30,890 nt of DNA from JAFARZ01 sp035651595 (lineage in GTDB: Bacteria; Actinomycetota; Actinomycetes; Streptosporangiales; Streptosporangiaceae). Where the stretch lies: assembly GCA_035651595.1 (NCBI GenBank), contig DASRFJ010000058.1:1-30890 (forward strand). Reading direction: 5' to 3'. Shown piece by piece: positions 25,201 through 30,890 of this stretch. Under the pieces are notes generated by a model that did no database searches, had not been told where the DNA came from, and saw only the letters and a list, made by a program, of their open reading frames with translations. A program made the position numbers and the translations under genes. The stretch's first letter is position 1; the number at the start of each line of letters is the position of its first letter.

Positions 25201-25580
25201 GCCGCGGCGTGACCGACGTCGCTGTCCGGACCGAGCAGGACGACCAGGCCGTCCAGGTCGGCAGTGGGAGTGACGGGACTGGAGGTGCTGACGAGGCGGC
25301 ACAGCGTCGCCCATCCCCGCCTGCCGGTCGCGAGCAGCGTGATCCGCCCGCCGTGCTCGTGCTCGCCGGCGGGCAGATCCGCGCCCAGGATCGGCGCGAT
25401 GCCGGCCGCTCGGCAGGCCAGGGCGTGCTTGAACGCGCCGTACAGCCCGTCGCGGTCGGTCAGTGCGAGCGCGGGCATGCCCAGCTCGCGAGCCGCCGTC
25501 GCCAGGGCGGCTGGGCTTGCCGTCCCGAAGCGCAGCGAGTACCACGACGCGACGTGCAGATGCACGAACTGCCGAACCAC
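22245..25580 (-). CDS. dnaE2: Error-prone DNA polymerase III alpha subunit, DnaE2/ImuC type
   Basis: The protein has 1,111 residues from a GTG at 25580 with GGGGGGAT upstream; a GTG at 25634 would overlap the preceding gene. The PHP domain begins FVHLHVASWYSLRFG (5-19) with TDRDGLYG (41-48). The polymerase core shows IRGSGAGSLVNHLLG (338-352), catalytic aspartates in MPDIDLDVES (D380, D382) and IKLDVLG (D533), and FFRPGP-like SLFRPGPVNSDM. A helix-hairpin region and an OB fold follow. The tail ends PRNLW, as in many ImuC proteins, and no tau-binding domain is evident. It performs mutagenic lesion bypass, usually with ImuA/ImuB, which are not in this window. It is co-directional with the DUF6504 gene 26 bases upstream and probably SOS-controlled. 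Confidence 0.93.
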   Translation of the reverse strand: MVRQFVHLHVASWYSLRFGTASPAALATAARELGMPALALTDRDGLYGAFKHALACRAAGIAPILGADLPAGEHEHGGRITLLATGRRGWATLCRLVSTSSPVTPTADLDGLVVLLGPDSDVGHAAAARRPDLANAALRRWLTTPGPETVAIEVTDNRGPGDTRRARAMLRLARETGTTAVLTNNVRYISPADSTVAQVLDAARGNVPLGAPRLHKHNGQAHLAAPDEMTQRAEVLAADRRDRDKLLGDTMEIAARCILDPGSDLGIGTRHLPREDGDAELRARCEQALRTYRGDREKAKNRLEDELTIITGIGLAPYFVTVADVADRIKARGIRCAIRGSGAGSLVNHLLGISAIDPLDYGLIMERFLSPTRETMPDIDLDVESARRIEAYRVIIDAYGERSTATVAMMETYRARSAIRDVAAAFGLPRDEIGRLAKAFPHIRAVHIGAALDELPELRTSSLPSVKQLTGLFRMAERLDGLPRHVAMHPCGVLLSDTTLPDRTAITRSSGDDLPLSQLDKDDAETAGVIKLDVLGVRMQSAMAYALTQIPEPVDLETIPHDDEPTFELIRTARTIGCFQIESPGQRELVAKVAPRDIDDLITEISLFRPGPVNSDMITPYLATRHGRQDATYPHADLREVLRETGGVIIFHEQVLTVIDTMTGCGLAEADRIRRKLSAVPAGPAVPAGQAGAAAWFRDAARARGYDQVVIDSVWEVLAAFGAFGFCKAHAAAFAIPVYQSAWLKRHHPAAFYAGVLTHDPGMYPKRVIIQDARLAGVRVLGPDVSTSQASWVITTNGSTPALLTSLREVKGITGAEISSIVAGQPYRSLRDFTDRAKVSRRVAERLITVGAFDRLYSPPVTRRDLLARLGVLDRPAPQQALTLDIPGDGFADLVPAGELRDLDPAERVAAELDILGFDVTQHVLGFYDELLDDLGVVRSSELAGCRPGSTVLVAGVKVATQTPAIRSGQRIIFASLDDAVGVVDLAFFESVQDRCAARLFGSWLLLVRGRVRSPAAGTSTINAIDCWDLTELEALRASGGMGAVRELLAVAAAAADAAERRRRNRRRHAEAALVYPTGFTLSPYAETGSPGAPPKAAPRNLWDPPCPQKR

Positions 25581-25606
25581 GATCCCCCCAGCCTTACCTG
25601 CGACGG

Positions 25607-25888
25607 TCAGTCGCTGACCCGCCGCAGCGTCCACGTGTCCTCCGCCATGTCACGGCGAAGCTCGTAGACGCCGACGGCCAGGCCCTGTCCTGGCGATGCC
25701 TCGACCCGCCAGAAAACCAGTTCAGGCTGCCGCGGTTCCCCTTCCGGTTGCTGCCACCACTCTCGGTTAATGACCCAGTGCTCGACGATCGCGCGAACTG
25801 TGTACAACCGTCCGCGCCACACGAACCTGACAGGTCTGCCGTCTGGCCGATACTGCACGTCGACAGGCTCGCCGTACGCGCGGTTCAT
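25607..25888 (-). CDS. DUF6504-family small protein linked to dnaE2
   Basis: This 93-residue hydrophilic protein begins MNRAYGEPVDVQYRPDGRPV and contains the aromatic-rich stretch FVWRGRLYTVRAIVEHWVI. Both resemble a short protein found beside DnaE2/ImuB genes in actinobacteria (DUF6504). The ATG at 25888 follows a strong GGGAGGAAAGG site. It precedes dnaE2 with a 26-base gap and probably shares its promoter. In relatives this position lies between imuB and dnaE2; here imuB is missing. The function is unknown; a helper role in the mutasome is only suggested by context. No catalytic motif or membrane segment is seen. Confidence 0.82.
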   Translation of the reverse strand: MNRAYGEPVDVQYRPDGRPVRFVWRGRLYTVRAIVEHWVINREWWQQPEGEPRQPELVFWRVEASPGQGLAVGVYELRRDMAEDTWTLRRVSD

Positions 25889-25987
25889 GCGCCTTTCCTC
25901 CCTGCCGCGGGTGACGAACTGCCACCTGTGGGGGAAGACAGGCAGTACTATATGTAATCGGTTCCGGTGCCGCTCCGAGCCGACACC

Positions 25988-26019
25988 TCGAATATAGGTT
26001 CCTTCGAACTGGAATGCAA
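25988..26019 (-). promoter_or_regulatory. Candidate promoter with overlapping LexA/SOS-like box for DUF6504-dnaE2
   Basis: On the minus strand, TTGCAT (plus 26014-26019) and TATATT (plus 25991-25996) are exactly 17 bases apart, about 100 bases before the DUF6504 start. Overlapping the -10, plus bases 25988-26003 read TCGAATATAGGTTCCT, a GAAT-N4-GTTC match to the Gram-positive SOS box GAAC-N4-GTTC (seven of eight core bases). A second symmetric motif, GTTC-N4-GAAC, lies at 25998-26009. LexA repression of dnaE2 is known in mycobacteria. Here it is inference. Confidence 0.42.
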
Positions 26020-26382
26020 ATCGAAAGGCAAAGACAACCATCATTCCGAACGGCAGTGGTTTGACCGGGACCGTTGCGTCTGGTTCGTGCCGCGCGGCTG
26101 GAGGCGAGCGGCCCCTGCCGGGTAACACTCGAACAACGTGGCGGATTACCCATCCACCACATTGCGCGGAGCCAGCAAGTGCGCTGGCACATCGTCAGCC
26201 ACAGAATGCACGCCAGCCCCAGCGGCTACCGGGCAGGTGCCGCAGACGGCCAGGTCGGCGCATCCAAAGCTCAGGAGAATAAGCCAGCAGGATCCGATCC
26301 GGCGATCCGGGAGGGTAACGGTCCGCGGTGATTCGGCACGCCTGACGGCGCGCCCGAAACGTGACTCATGTGTGGATTGCGA
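26020..26382. other. Intergenic stretch between dnaE2 operon promoter and glyA 3' end
   Basis: These 363 bases have no reading frame with a plausible start and protein-like composition on either strand. The few open frames read as Arg/Pro/Ala-rich noise. I see no strong hairpin with a U-tract that would end glyA transcription, and no tRNA-like fold. In relatives imuB or imuA would be expected near here; none is present. Confidence 0.6.
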
Positions 26383-27675
26383 CTATGCGGGGGTGGGAGA
26401 CCAGCCGGGGGCGGGGAAGCTGGCGAGGAGCTCGCGGACTTCGGCGGCGATGCGGTCGAGGGTGGCCTCGTCGGACTTGCCGGCCGCGGTGATGGCCTCG
26501 TCCATCCAGGCGGCGACCTTCGCCATGTGCTCGGTGGTCAGGCCCCTGGTGGTGATCGCCGGGGTGCCGATCCGCAGGCCTGATGGGTCGAAGGGTTTGC
26601 GCTGGTCAAACGGCACCGTGTTGTAGTTGGTCTCCAGGCCGGCCCGGTCCAGCGCCTTGGCGGCGGGCTTGCCGCCGATGCCCTTCGACGTCAGGTCGAC
26701 CAGGATGAGGTGGTTGTCCGTGCCGCCGGACACCAGGTCGTAGCCGCGGTCGAGCAGACCGTCGGCGAGCGCCTTGGCGTTCGCGACGACCTGGTGGGCG
26801 TAGTCACGGAAGCCGGGCAGCGCGGCCTCGCGGAGCGCGACGGCGATGGCGGCCGTCGTGTGGTTGTGCGGGCCGCCCTGGAGCCCAGGAAACACCGCCT
26901 TGTCGACGGCGGAGGCGTGCTCGGCGTCGGACATGATCATGGCGCCGCGCGGCCCGCGCAGCGTCTTGTGCGTCGTGGTGCTCACAAAATCCGCGTGCGG
27001 CACCGGGCTTGGGTGCTCGCCCGCCGCCACGAGCCCCGCGATGTGGGCCATGTCCACAAAAAACAGCGCGCCCACGCTCTTCGCCGCTTTTGCAATCCGC
27101 TCAAAATCGATGATCCGCGAGTACGCGCTGGCGCCTGCCACGATCATCTTCGGTTTGTGCTCCCGCCCCAGCCTCTCGATTTCATCGTAGTCGATCTGCT
27201 CGGAATCCTGCCGCACCCCGTACGATACGAATTTGTACATGCGGCCGGAAAAGTTCAGCGGGTGCCCGTGCGTCAGGTGGCCGCCGTGCGACAGGTTCAT
27301 CCCCAGCACGGTGTCGCCCGGCTGCAGCGCGCTCATATACACCGAAACGTTCGCCTGCGTCCCGGAATGCGCCTGCACGTTCGCGTGCTCCGCGCCGAAA
27401 AGCTCCTTCGCCCGGTCAATCGCAAGTTGCTCGACTTTGTCCGCGTATTCGCATCCCCCGTAGTATCGTTTCCCCGGGTAACCCTCCGCGTACTTGTTGG
27501 TGAAGACGGACCCCATCGCTTCGAGCACCGCTTCCGAGACCAGGTTTTCGGAGGGGATAAGTTCGAGGCCCGTGGCTTGCCGCACCGCTTCCTCGCGCAG
27601 GAGTTCCGCAATCCGCGGATCCACCGCTTCCAGCGGCCTCTGCATTCTATTGTTCGCTTCCGTCGTTTGTGTCAT
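26383..27675 (-). CDS. glyA: Serine hydroxymethyltransferase (apparently composite reading frame)
   Basis: The protein has 430 residues, full length for GlyA. This PLP enzyme interconverts serine and glycine with tetrahydrofolate. Motifs are ELIPSENLVS, KYAEGYPGKRYYGG, NVQAHSGTQAN, LSHGGHLTHG, FVDMAHIAGLVA and the PLP lysine in STTTHKTLRGPRG (K237, codon at 26965-26967). The ATG at 27675 is chosen over an earlier in-frame start at 27795 because AAGGACGAGGG precedes it and conserved sequence begins soon after. The frame is intact, but its halves differ. My hand count of G/C at third codon positions is 171 of 180 for 26401-26940 (C-terminal part) and 159 of 200 for 27061-27660 (N-terminal part). 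The C-terminal part matches the actinobacterial left flank, the N-terminal part the right flank. Confidence 0.93.
   Translation of the reverse strand: MTQTTEANNRMQRPLEAVDPRIAELLREEAVRQATGLELIPSENLVSEAVLEAMGSVFTNKYAEGYPGKRYYGGCEYADKVEQLAIDRAKELFGAEHANVQAHSGTQANVSVYMSALQPGDTVLGMNLSHGGHLTHGHPLNFSGRMYKFVSYGVRQDSEQIDYDEIERLGREHKPKMIVAGASAYSRIIDFERIAKAAKSVGALFFVDMAHIAGLVAAGEHPSPVPHADFVSTTTHKTLRGPRGAMIMSDAEHASAVDKAVFPGLQGGPHNHTTAAIAVALREAALPGFRDYAHQVVANAKALADGLLDRGYDLVSGGTDNHLILVDLTSKGIGGKPAAKALDRAGLETNYNTVPFDQRKPFDPSGLRIGTPAITTRGLTTEHMAKVAAWMDEAITAAGKSDEATLDRIAAEVRELLASFPAPGWSPTPA
26940..27060. other. Compositional seam, probable junction of two genomes
   Basis: Base composition and codon use change here within glyA. 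Left of it everything is very GC-rich with almost only G/C-ending codons. Right of it AT-richer words and A/T-ending codons are common, as in all genes to the window end. The segment encodes the PLP-lysine region, the most conserved stretch of GlyA and so the easiest place for assembly of two species' reads, or for homologous recombination, to join. I cannot place the exact base. Confidence 0.7.
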
Positions 27676-27888
27676 TCCCTCGTCCTTGTGCTGCCTTTTG
27701 TCTGGGAGGCCGATCATTTGAGATGCCCGCTGGGCGCCCGCCAACACTCTACAGAAACCGGGGCGCGGTCGTCTATCCGGCTCCTCGAACTTCACGCGGC
27801 CCGCTCGGCTTGGGAGTCTGCGGCTTCTAGCGACGATTCAATGATATAGTCTCCGCAAAATTCTGTGCCGTACCCTCGGAGTTAGCCG

Positions 27889-28752
27889 ATGTGCACAGCC
27901 ATACCCGCCCATAGAACGCTGCTCTATTTGGCGTGCTTCCTGGGCTTCCTTTGTTTTCCGGATTTCCCGTTGTTAGGTCAGACCAGAAACCCGTACGCCG
28001 GTGACGCCAAGGTAGTCAAGCTTGGCGAATACGAATTCCGCGCCAACTGCGCTTTCTGTCATGGCCTGGGCGCCCGCGGGGGCGGTCGCGGCCCAGACCT
28101 CACACGCACTCCAAAGAAACATGGCGACGCCGACGCCGACCTCTTCCGCACCATCAATGAAGGTGTCCCCGGCACCGCCATGCCTCCCAATGGCGCAACG
28201 CAACAAGGCGTCGGCATGACGGAAGCGGAGATCTGGCAGGTCGTAACCTACATCCGCAGCGTCGAGAAAAAGCCTTCAGCTGCCACGGGCAATCCCGCTC
28301 GTGGCCGCGAACTGTTCTATGGCTCCGCGGCCTGCGGAACCTGCCACATGGTGAACGGCAAAGGCGGCCGCCTGGGGCCTGATCTAACAGCTGCTGCTTC
28401 CGGGCGCTCTTCGAAATATCTCATCGAGTCCGTCCGCAATCCAAACCGCCGCCTTGCCCAGGGCATTAGCGAGGCTATGAAGGAATTCTCTCAGGAATAC
28501 GAAACAGCGGATGTGGTCACCTCCGATGGCGTCAAACTTCGTGGGGTGATCCTCAATGAGGATAGCTTCACCGTGCAGATGCTTGACACACGCGAGCAAC
28601 TTCATTCTCTCGATAAAGCCAGTTTGAAATCCTTCCGGAAATCCCGCGAGTCTCTCATGCCCGCCTACGATGAGAAAACTCTGCCAGAAAAAGACCTCGA
28701 CGATATCCTTGCGTTTCTAGGCTCGGTCAACTCTTCCGGAGGTGCCCGATGA
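27889..28752 (+). CDS. Di-haem c-type cytochrome, periplasmic
   Basis: This 287-residue protein has an N-terminal signal peptide (hydrophobic to about residue 30). Two haem c motifs are present, CAFCH (54-58) and CGTCH (149-153). Likely axial methionines are in GTAMPPNG (M98) and SLMPAY (M257). The second domain carries an inserted segment (TSDGVKLRGVILNEDSFTVQ) typical of the larger haem-binding domain often seen in Planctomycetes, Verrucomicrobia and Acidobacteria. It overlaps the PQQ dehydrogenase gene by four bases (ATGA), so it is very likely that enzyme's electron acceptor. GGAG lies seven bases before the ATG. TATAGT at 27845-27850 could be a -10 box, but no -35 is evident. Its GC content is clearly lower than that of the first 26.9 kb. 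Confidence 0.93.
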   Translation: MCTAIPAHRTLLYLACFLGFLCFPDFPLLGQTRNPYAGDAKVVKLGEYEFRANCAFCHGLGARGGGRGPDLTRTPKKHGDADADLFRTINEGVPGTAMPPNGATQQGVGMTEAEIWQVVTYIRSVEKKPSAATGNPARGRELFYGSAACGTCHMVNGKGGRLGPDLTAAASGRSSKYLIESVRNPNRRLAQGISEAMKEFSQEYETADVVTSDGVKLRGVILNEDSFTVQMLDTREQLHSLDKASLKSFRKSRESLMPAYDEKTLPEKDLDDILAFLGSVNSSGGAR

Positions 28753-30380
28753 TTTCTGCTTCCGGCACTGTGGCCTTTTCCTTCTTGCGCCTGGTCCGCA
28801 CGCTTTCATTTGTTTTGGGCTCCGTTGCCTTCTGTCTTCTTGCATCTTCTTCTCTTGCTCAAGTCACTTCCGATCGGCTTCTCAATTCCTCGAAAGAGCC
28901 TCAAAACTGGCTCCTGTATTCGGGGGATTACGCGGGCCATCGCTACTCCGCCCTCGATCAAATCAACGCCAAAAACGCCGCACAACTTGTGCCCAAGTGG
29001 GTTTACCAGACCATGGCCGGCGGGAAATTTGAAACCACCCCGCTGGTGGTTGACGGTGTTCTTTACGGCACGGGACCCGACGACCGCGCTTTTGCGCTCG
29101 ATGCACGTTCCGGCCGTCCGATCTGGCAGTACCAGCGCGCTCTCCCCGCGGATGTTCGTCCATGCTGCGGCCGGGTCAACCGTGGCTTCGCCATCCTCGG
29201 AGATAAGGTTTTCATGGGCACCCTGGATTCCCACGTTATCGCTCTCGACGCAAAGACAGGAAATGTCGTGTGGGATGTGACCGCCGTGGACTATACGAAG
29301 GGCTACAGCTTTACCCTGGCTCCCTTGGCAATCAAAGGCATGATTCTCGTTGGCATATCCGGCGGCGAATATGGCATTCGCGGTTTCATCGATGCCTACG
29401 ATGCCGATACGGGCGAGCGGAAATGGCGCTTCCACACTATTCCCGGGCCGGGCGAACCGGGCCATGACACCTGGGAAGGCGACTCCTGGAAAATCGGCGG
29501 ATCACCGGCCTGGATTACCGGCACGTATGATCCGGAAACCAACACGAGCTTCTGGACCACGGGCAATCCTTCTCCCTCCAATCGCGGCATCGGCCGTGCC
29601 GGGGACAATCTTTACGCGGACTCTCTCCTAGCCCTCGATCCGGACACGGGAAAACTCAAATGGTATTTCCAGTTCACGCGCCACGATGAGCACGATTATG
29701 ACGCTACGCAAGTTCCCGTGATCATCGACGACGGAGACAAAAAGCTGATTGCGCAGGCCGATCGCAACGGATTTTTCTATGTACTGGATCGCGCCACGGG
29801 AAAACTGATTTCCGCTACCGCCTATGCGAAGGTTTCATGGAGCAAAGAGAGAGATTCGGAGGGACGCCCTATCCCTTCGCAGGACGCTTCTCCCACCCCG
29901 GATGGAAACCGCGTGTGTCCCGGCGCAGCCGGAGCCACGAACTGGATGTCCCCGACGTACGACCCGCAAACCAAGCTCTTCTACGTCACCGCGCGCGAGC
30001 AGTGCGACGTTTTTTCCACGGCTCCGCAGCCCTACGAAGCCGGTCACGCCTACTACGGCTCCGCGTATTTTCCCAACGAGGACGCCAGCCCATTCTGGGG
30101 CGCCCTTCGCGCCCTCGATCCACATACGGGCAAGCTCGTCTGGGAATGGAAACATCCCTCGCCAACATGGTCCGGGGTCCTTTCCACCGCCGGCGGCCTC
30201 GTCTTCACAGGAGATGCGGAGGGCAACTTCATCGCGCTGGATGCCACGACCGGAAAGGCGCTCTGGCACTTCCAGTGCGGCGCATCCGTTTATGCTTCAC
30301 CGATGTCTTTTGCGGTGGACGGGAAGCAATACGTGGCGATCGCCGCGGGTGCGGCGCTGTTCACATTCTCTTTGCCTTAG
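28749..30380 (+). CDS. PQQ-dependent alcohol dehydrogenase, lanthanide-type signature
   Basis: This 543-residue quinoprotein has a signal peptide (cleavage near SLAQ, 35-38) and a beta-propeller with repeated W-type motifs. Vicinal cysteines C139-C140 (RPCCGRVNRG) lie in the PQQ site. E207 (SGGEYGIRG), N273 (TGNPSPSN) and D316 correspond to the metal and catalytic residues of methanol dehydrogenase, with R339 in ADRNG. The motif HDEHDYD places a second aspartate (D318) two residues after the catalytic one. That pattern marks lanthanide-dependent enzymes (XoxF, PedH, ExaF); calcium enzymes have Ala there. It oxidises alcohols in the periplasm and passes electrons to the coupled cytochrome. The preferred alcohol is not predictable. 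There is no PQQ synthesis gene in the window. Confidence 0.94.
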   Translation: MISASGTVAFSFLRLVRTLSFVLGSVAFCLLASSSLAQVTSDRLLNSSKEPQNWLLYSGDYAGHRYSALDQINAKNAAQLVPKWVYQTMAGGKFETTPLVVDGVLYGTGPDDRAFALDARSGRPIWQYQRALPADVRPCCGRVNRGFAILGDKVFMGTLDSHVIALDAKTGNVVWDVTAVDYTKGYSFTLAPLAIKGMILVGISGGEYGIRGFIDAYDADTGERKWRFHTIPGPGEPGHDTWEGDSWKIGGSPAWITGTYDPETNTSFWTTGNPSPSNRGIGRAGDNLYADSLLALDPDTGKLKWYFQFTRHDEHDYDATQVPVIIDDGDKKLIAQADRNGFFYVLDRATGKLISATAYAKVSWSKERDSEGRPIPSQDASPTPDGNRVCPGAAGATNWMSPTYDPQTKLFYVTAREQCDVFSTAPQPYEAGHAYYGSAYFPNEDASPFWGALRALDPHTGKLVWEWKHPSPTWSGVLSTAGGLVFTGDAEGNFIALDATTGKALWHFQCGASVYASPMSFAVDGKQYVAIAAGAALFTFSLP

Positions 30381-30429
30381 GCAATCCGCTGAGAAACTGT
30401 GGCGAACAAAGCAGGGCGGTTGTGTAGCA

Positions 30430-30732
30430 TTAAGCCAGCCAGCTTTCCAGCACGGGCAACGAGCGCGGCTCAATTTCCTCAAAATTCACTCCCGCGCCCA
30501 TGTGCGTCACGGAATAGACGATTCTTCCGCGCGCCTTGAACACCGCGTCCCCGGCGGTGATGGTCAGCCGCACCTTGGTGCCGCTCGGCAGGGGATTCAC
30601 CATGTCCAAATAGCAGCCGTCGCGGCTGATGTCGCTCACGCGCGACTTGAGCCGCGTTTCCGTGGCTTCTTCCAGCAGCTCGATATGCGCCACGAGCGGG
30701 ATTCTCTGCGACTTGCGCCTGTCATTCTCCAC
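30430..30732 (-). CDS. PilZ-domain protein
   Basis: This 100-residue single-domain protein has both c-di-GMP binding motifs of PilZ: RRKSQR at 5-10 (R-X3-R region) and DISRDG at 34-39 (D-X-S-X2-G). Beta-rich sequence follows (GTKVRLTI, RGRIVYSV, GVNFEEI). It may act as a stand-alone c-di-GMP effector, for example on motility or secretion. It is convergent with the PQQ dehydrogenase gene across 49 bases with no clear terminator. It belongs to the lower-GC right-hand part, and short PilZ proteins of this form are frequent in Acidobacteriota. Confidence 0.9.
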   Translation of the reverse strand: MENDRRKSQRIPLVAHIELLEEATETRLKSRVSDISRDGCYLDMVNPLPSGTKVRLTITAGDAVFKARGRIVYSVTHMGAGVNFEEIEPRSLPVLESWLA

Positions 30733-30829
30733 AGCATGAGCCTCGAGAAAAAATCCTTGCCTTTCTACTTCCTACATCTTCATTTTCCGCGTTACGAACC
30801 GCGAGCCAGTCTCACACTGGCGATCACGC

Positions 30830-30889
30830 TCAGTTTTGCGGAGAGCTCCCGGCATCCGAGGCGACGGCGGCCGGCTTCCCGATGGCATC
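30830..30889 (-). CDS. Possible C-terminal end of a truncated gene
   Basis: On the minus strand the frame entering from the window edge reads DAIGKPAAVASDAGSSPQN and then stops (TGA, plus 30830-30832). A Pro/Ala/Ser-rich end is plausible for a real protein, but nineteen residues are too few to identify anything. No similarity claim is made. The 97 bases between it and the PilZ start hold no recognisable site. Confidence 0.22.
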   Translation of the reverse strand, partial: DAIGKPAAVASDAGSSPQN

Positions 30890-30890
30890 G

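Noticed and set aside
24240..25667. 475-residue plus-strand frame opposite dnaE2
   Set aside because: It mirrors the polymerase frame and shows no recognisable motif; the polymerase on the other strand has all catalytic residues.
26020..26382. A missing imuB remnant or a tRNA in the gap
   Set aside because: No polymerase-Y motif in any frame and no cloverleaf-like pairing could be made by eye.
27676..27795. Longer GlyA with a 40-residue N-terminal extension
   Set aside because: The extension has no similarity to GlyA, and the ATG at 27675 has a ribosome site just ahead of it.

Overview
The window looks like two genomes joined end to end. Bases 1 to about 26,950 are very GC-rich. They carry typical high-GC Actinomycetota features: an acyl-CoA carboxylase epsilon subunit, fused cobalamin enzymes, a DUF6504 gene beside an error-prone DnaE2 polymerase, and frequent GTG/TTG starts and ATGA overlaps. 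From about 27,050 to the end the GC content and codon use drop. The genes there (a di-haem cytochrome c, a PQQ alcohol dehydrogenase and a PilZ protein) resemble Acidobacteriota or a similar Gram-negative group. The change falls inside one intact glyA reading frame, at its most conserved segment. A metagenomic assembly chimera or a recombination event are both possible; I favour the chimera.

Layout, left to right. (1) The 3' end of a biotin-carrying acyl-CoA carboxylase alpha subunit (+) meets a convergent accE (-). (2) A long minus-strand cobalamin operon spans about 0.8-15.7 kb. It is read from a cobalamin riboswitch at about 15.53-15.70 kb through ChlI/ChlD-type chelatase, cobO, cobB, cobI-cobM fusion, cbiD, cobL (cbiE-cbiT), cbiG-cobJ fusion, ferredoxin, cobH, cbiX and bluB-cobT fusion. 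After a repeat-rich gap follow cysG/cobA and accE. Nearly all junctions overlap by 4-8 bases. (3) A surface-glycan or glycolipid locus at 15.9-21.2 kb holds a sugar-nucleotide epimerase, a GT2 glycosyltransferase, a GtrA-type membrane protein and two convergent paralogues of UDP-sulfoquinovose synthase. A repeat block separates the two paralogues. (4) An MBL-fold protein with a zinc-ribbon start. (5) A DUF6504-dnaE2 mutagenesis operon with a candidate SOS box. (6) The composite glyA. (7) Foreign-looking cytochrome c and lanthanide-type PQQ dehydrogenase, PilZ, and an unresolved edge.

The cobalamin genes cover uroporphyrinogen III methylation, cobalt insertion, most ring methylations, a,c-amidation, adenosylation, and lower-ligand synthesis and activation. 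CobN, CobK, CobQ, CobD/CbiB, CobU and CobS are not in the window. The set mixes early-insertion (anaerobic-type) markers (CbiX, CbiD, CbiG) with an oxygen-using BluB and a chelatase accessory protein of the CobN/Mg-chelatase type.

The least-explained signals are these: two inverted copies of a palindromic element 17.5 kb apart, each beside a GC-rich tandem repeat; a palindrome that encodes the linker of the CobI-CobM fusion; the pair of SQD1-like enzymes; and the compositional seam in glyA. I found no rRNA, tRNA, transposase or CRISPR array.
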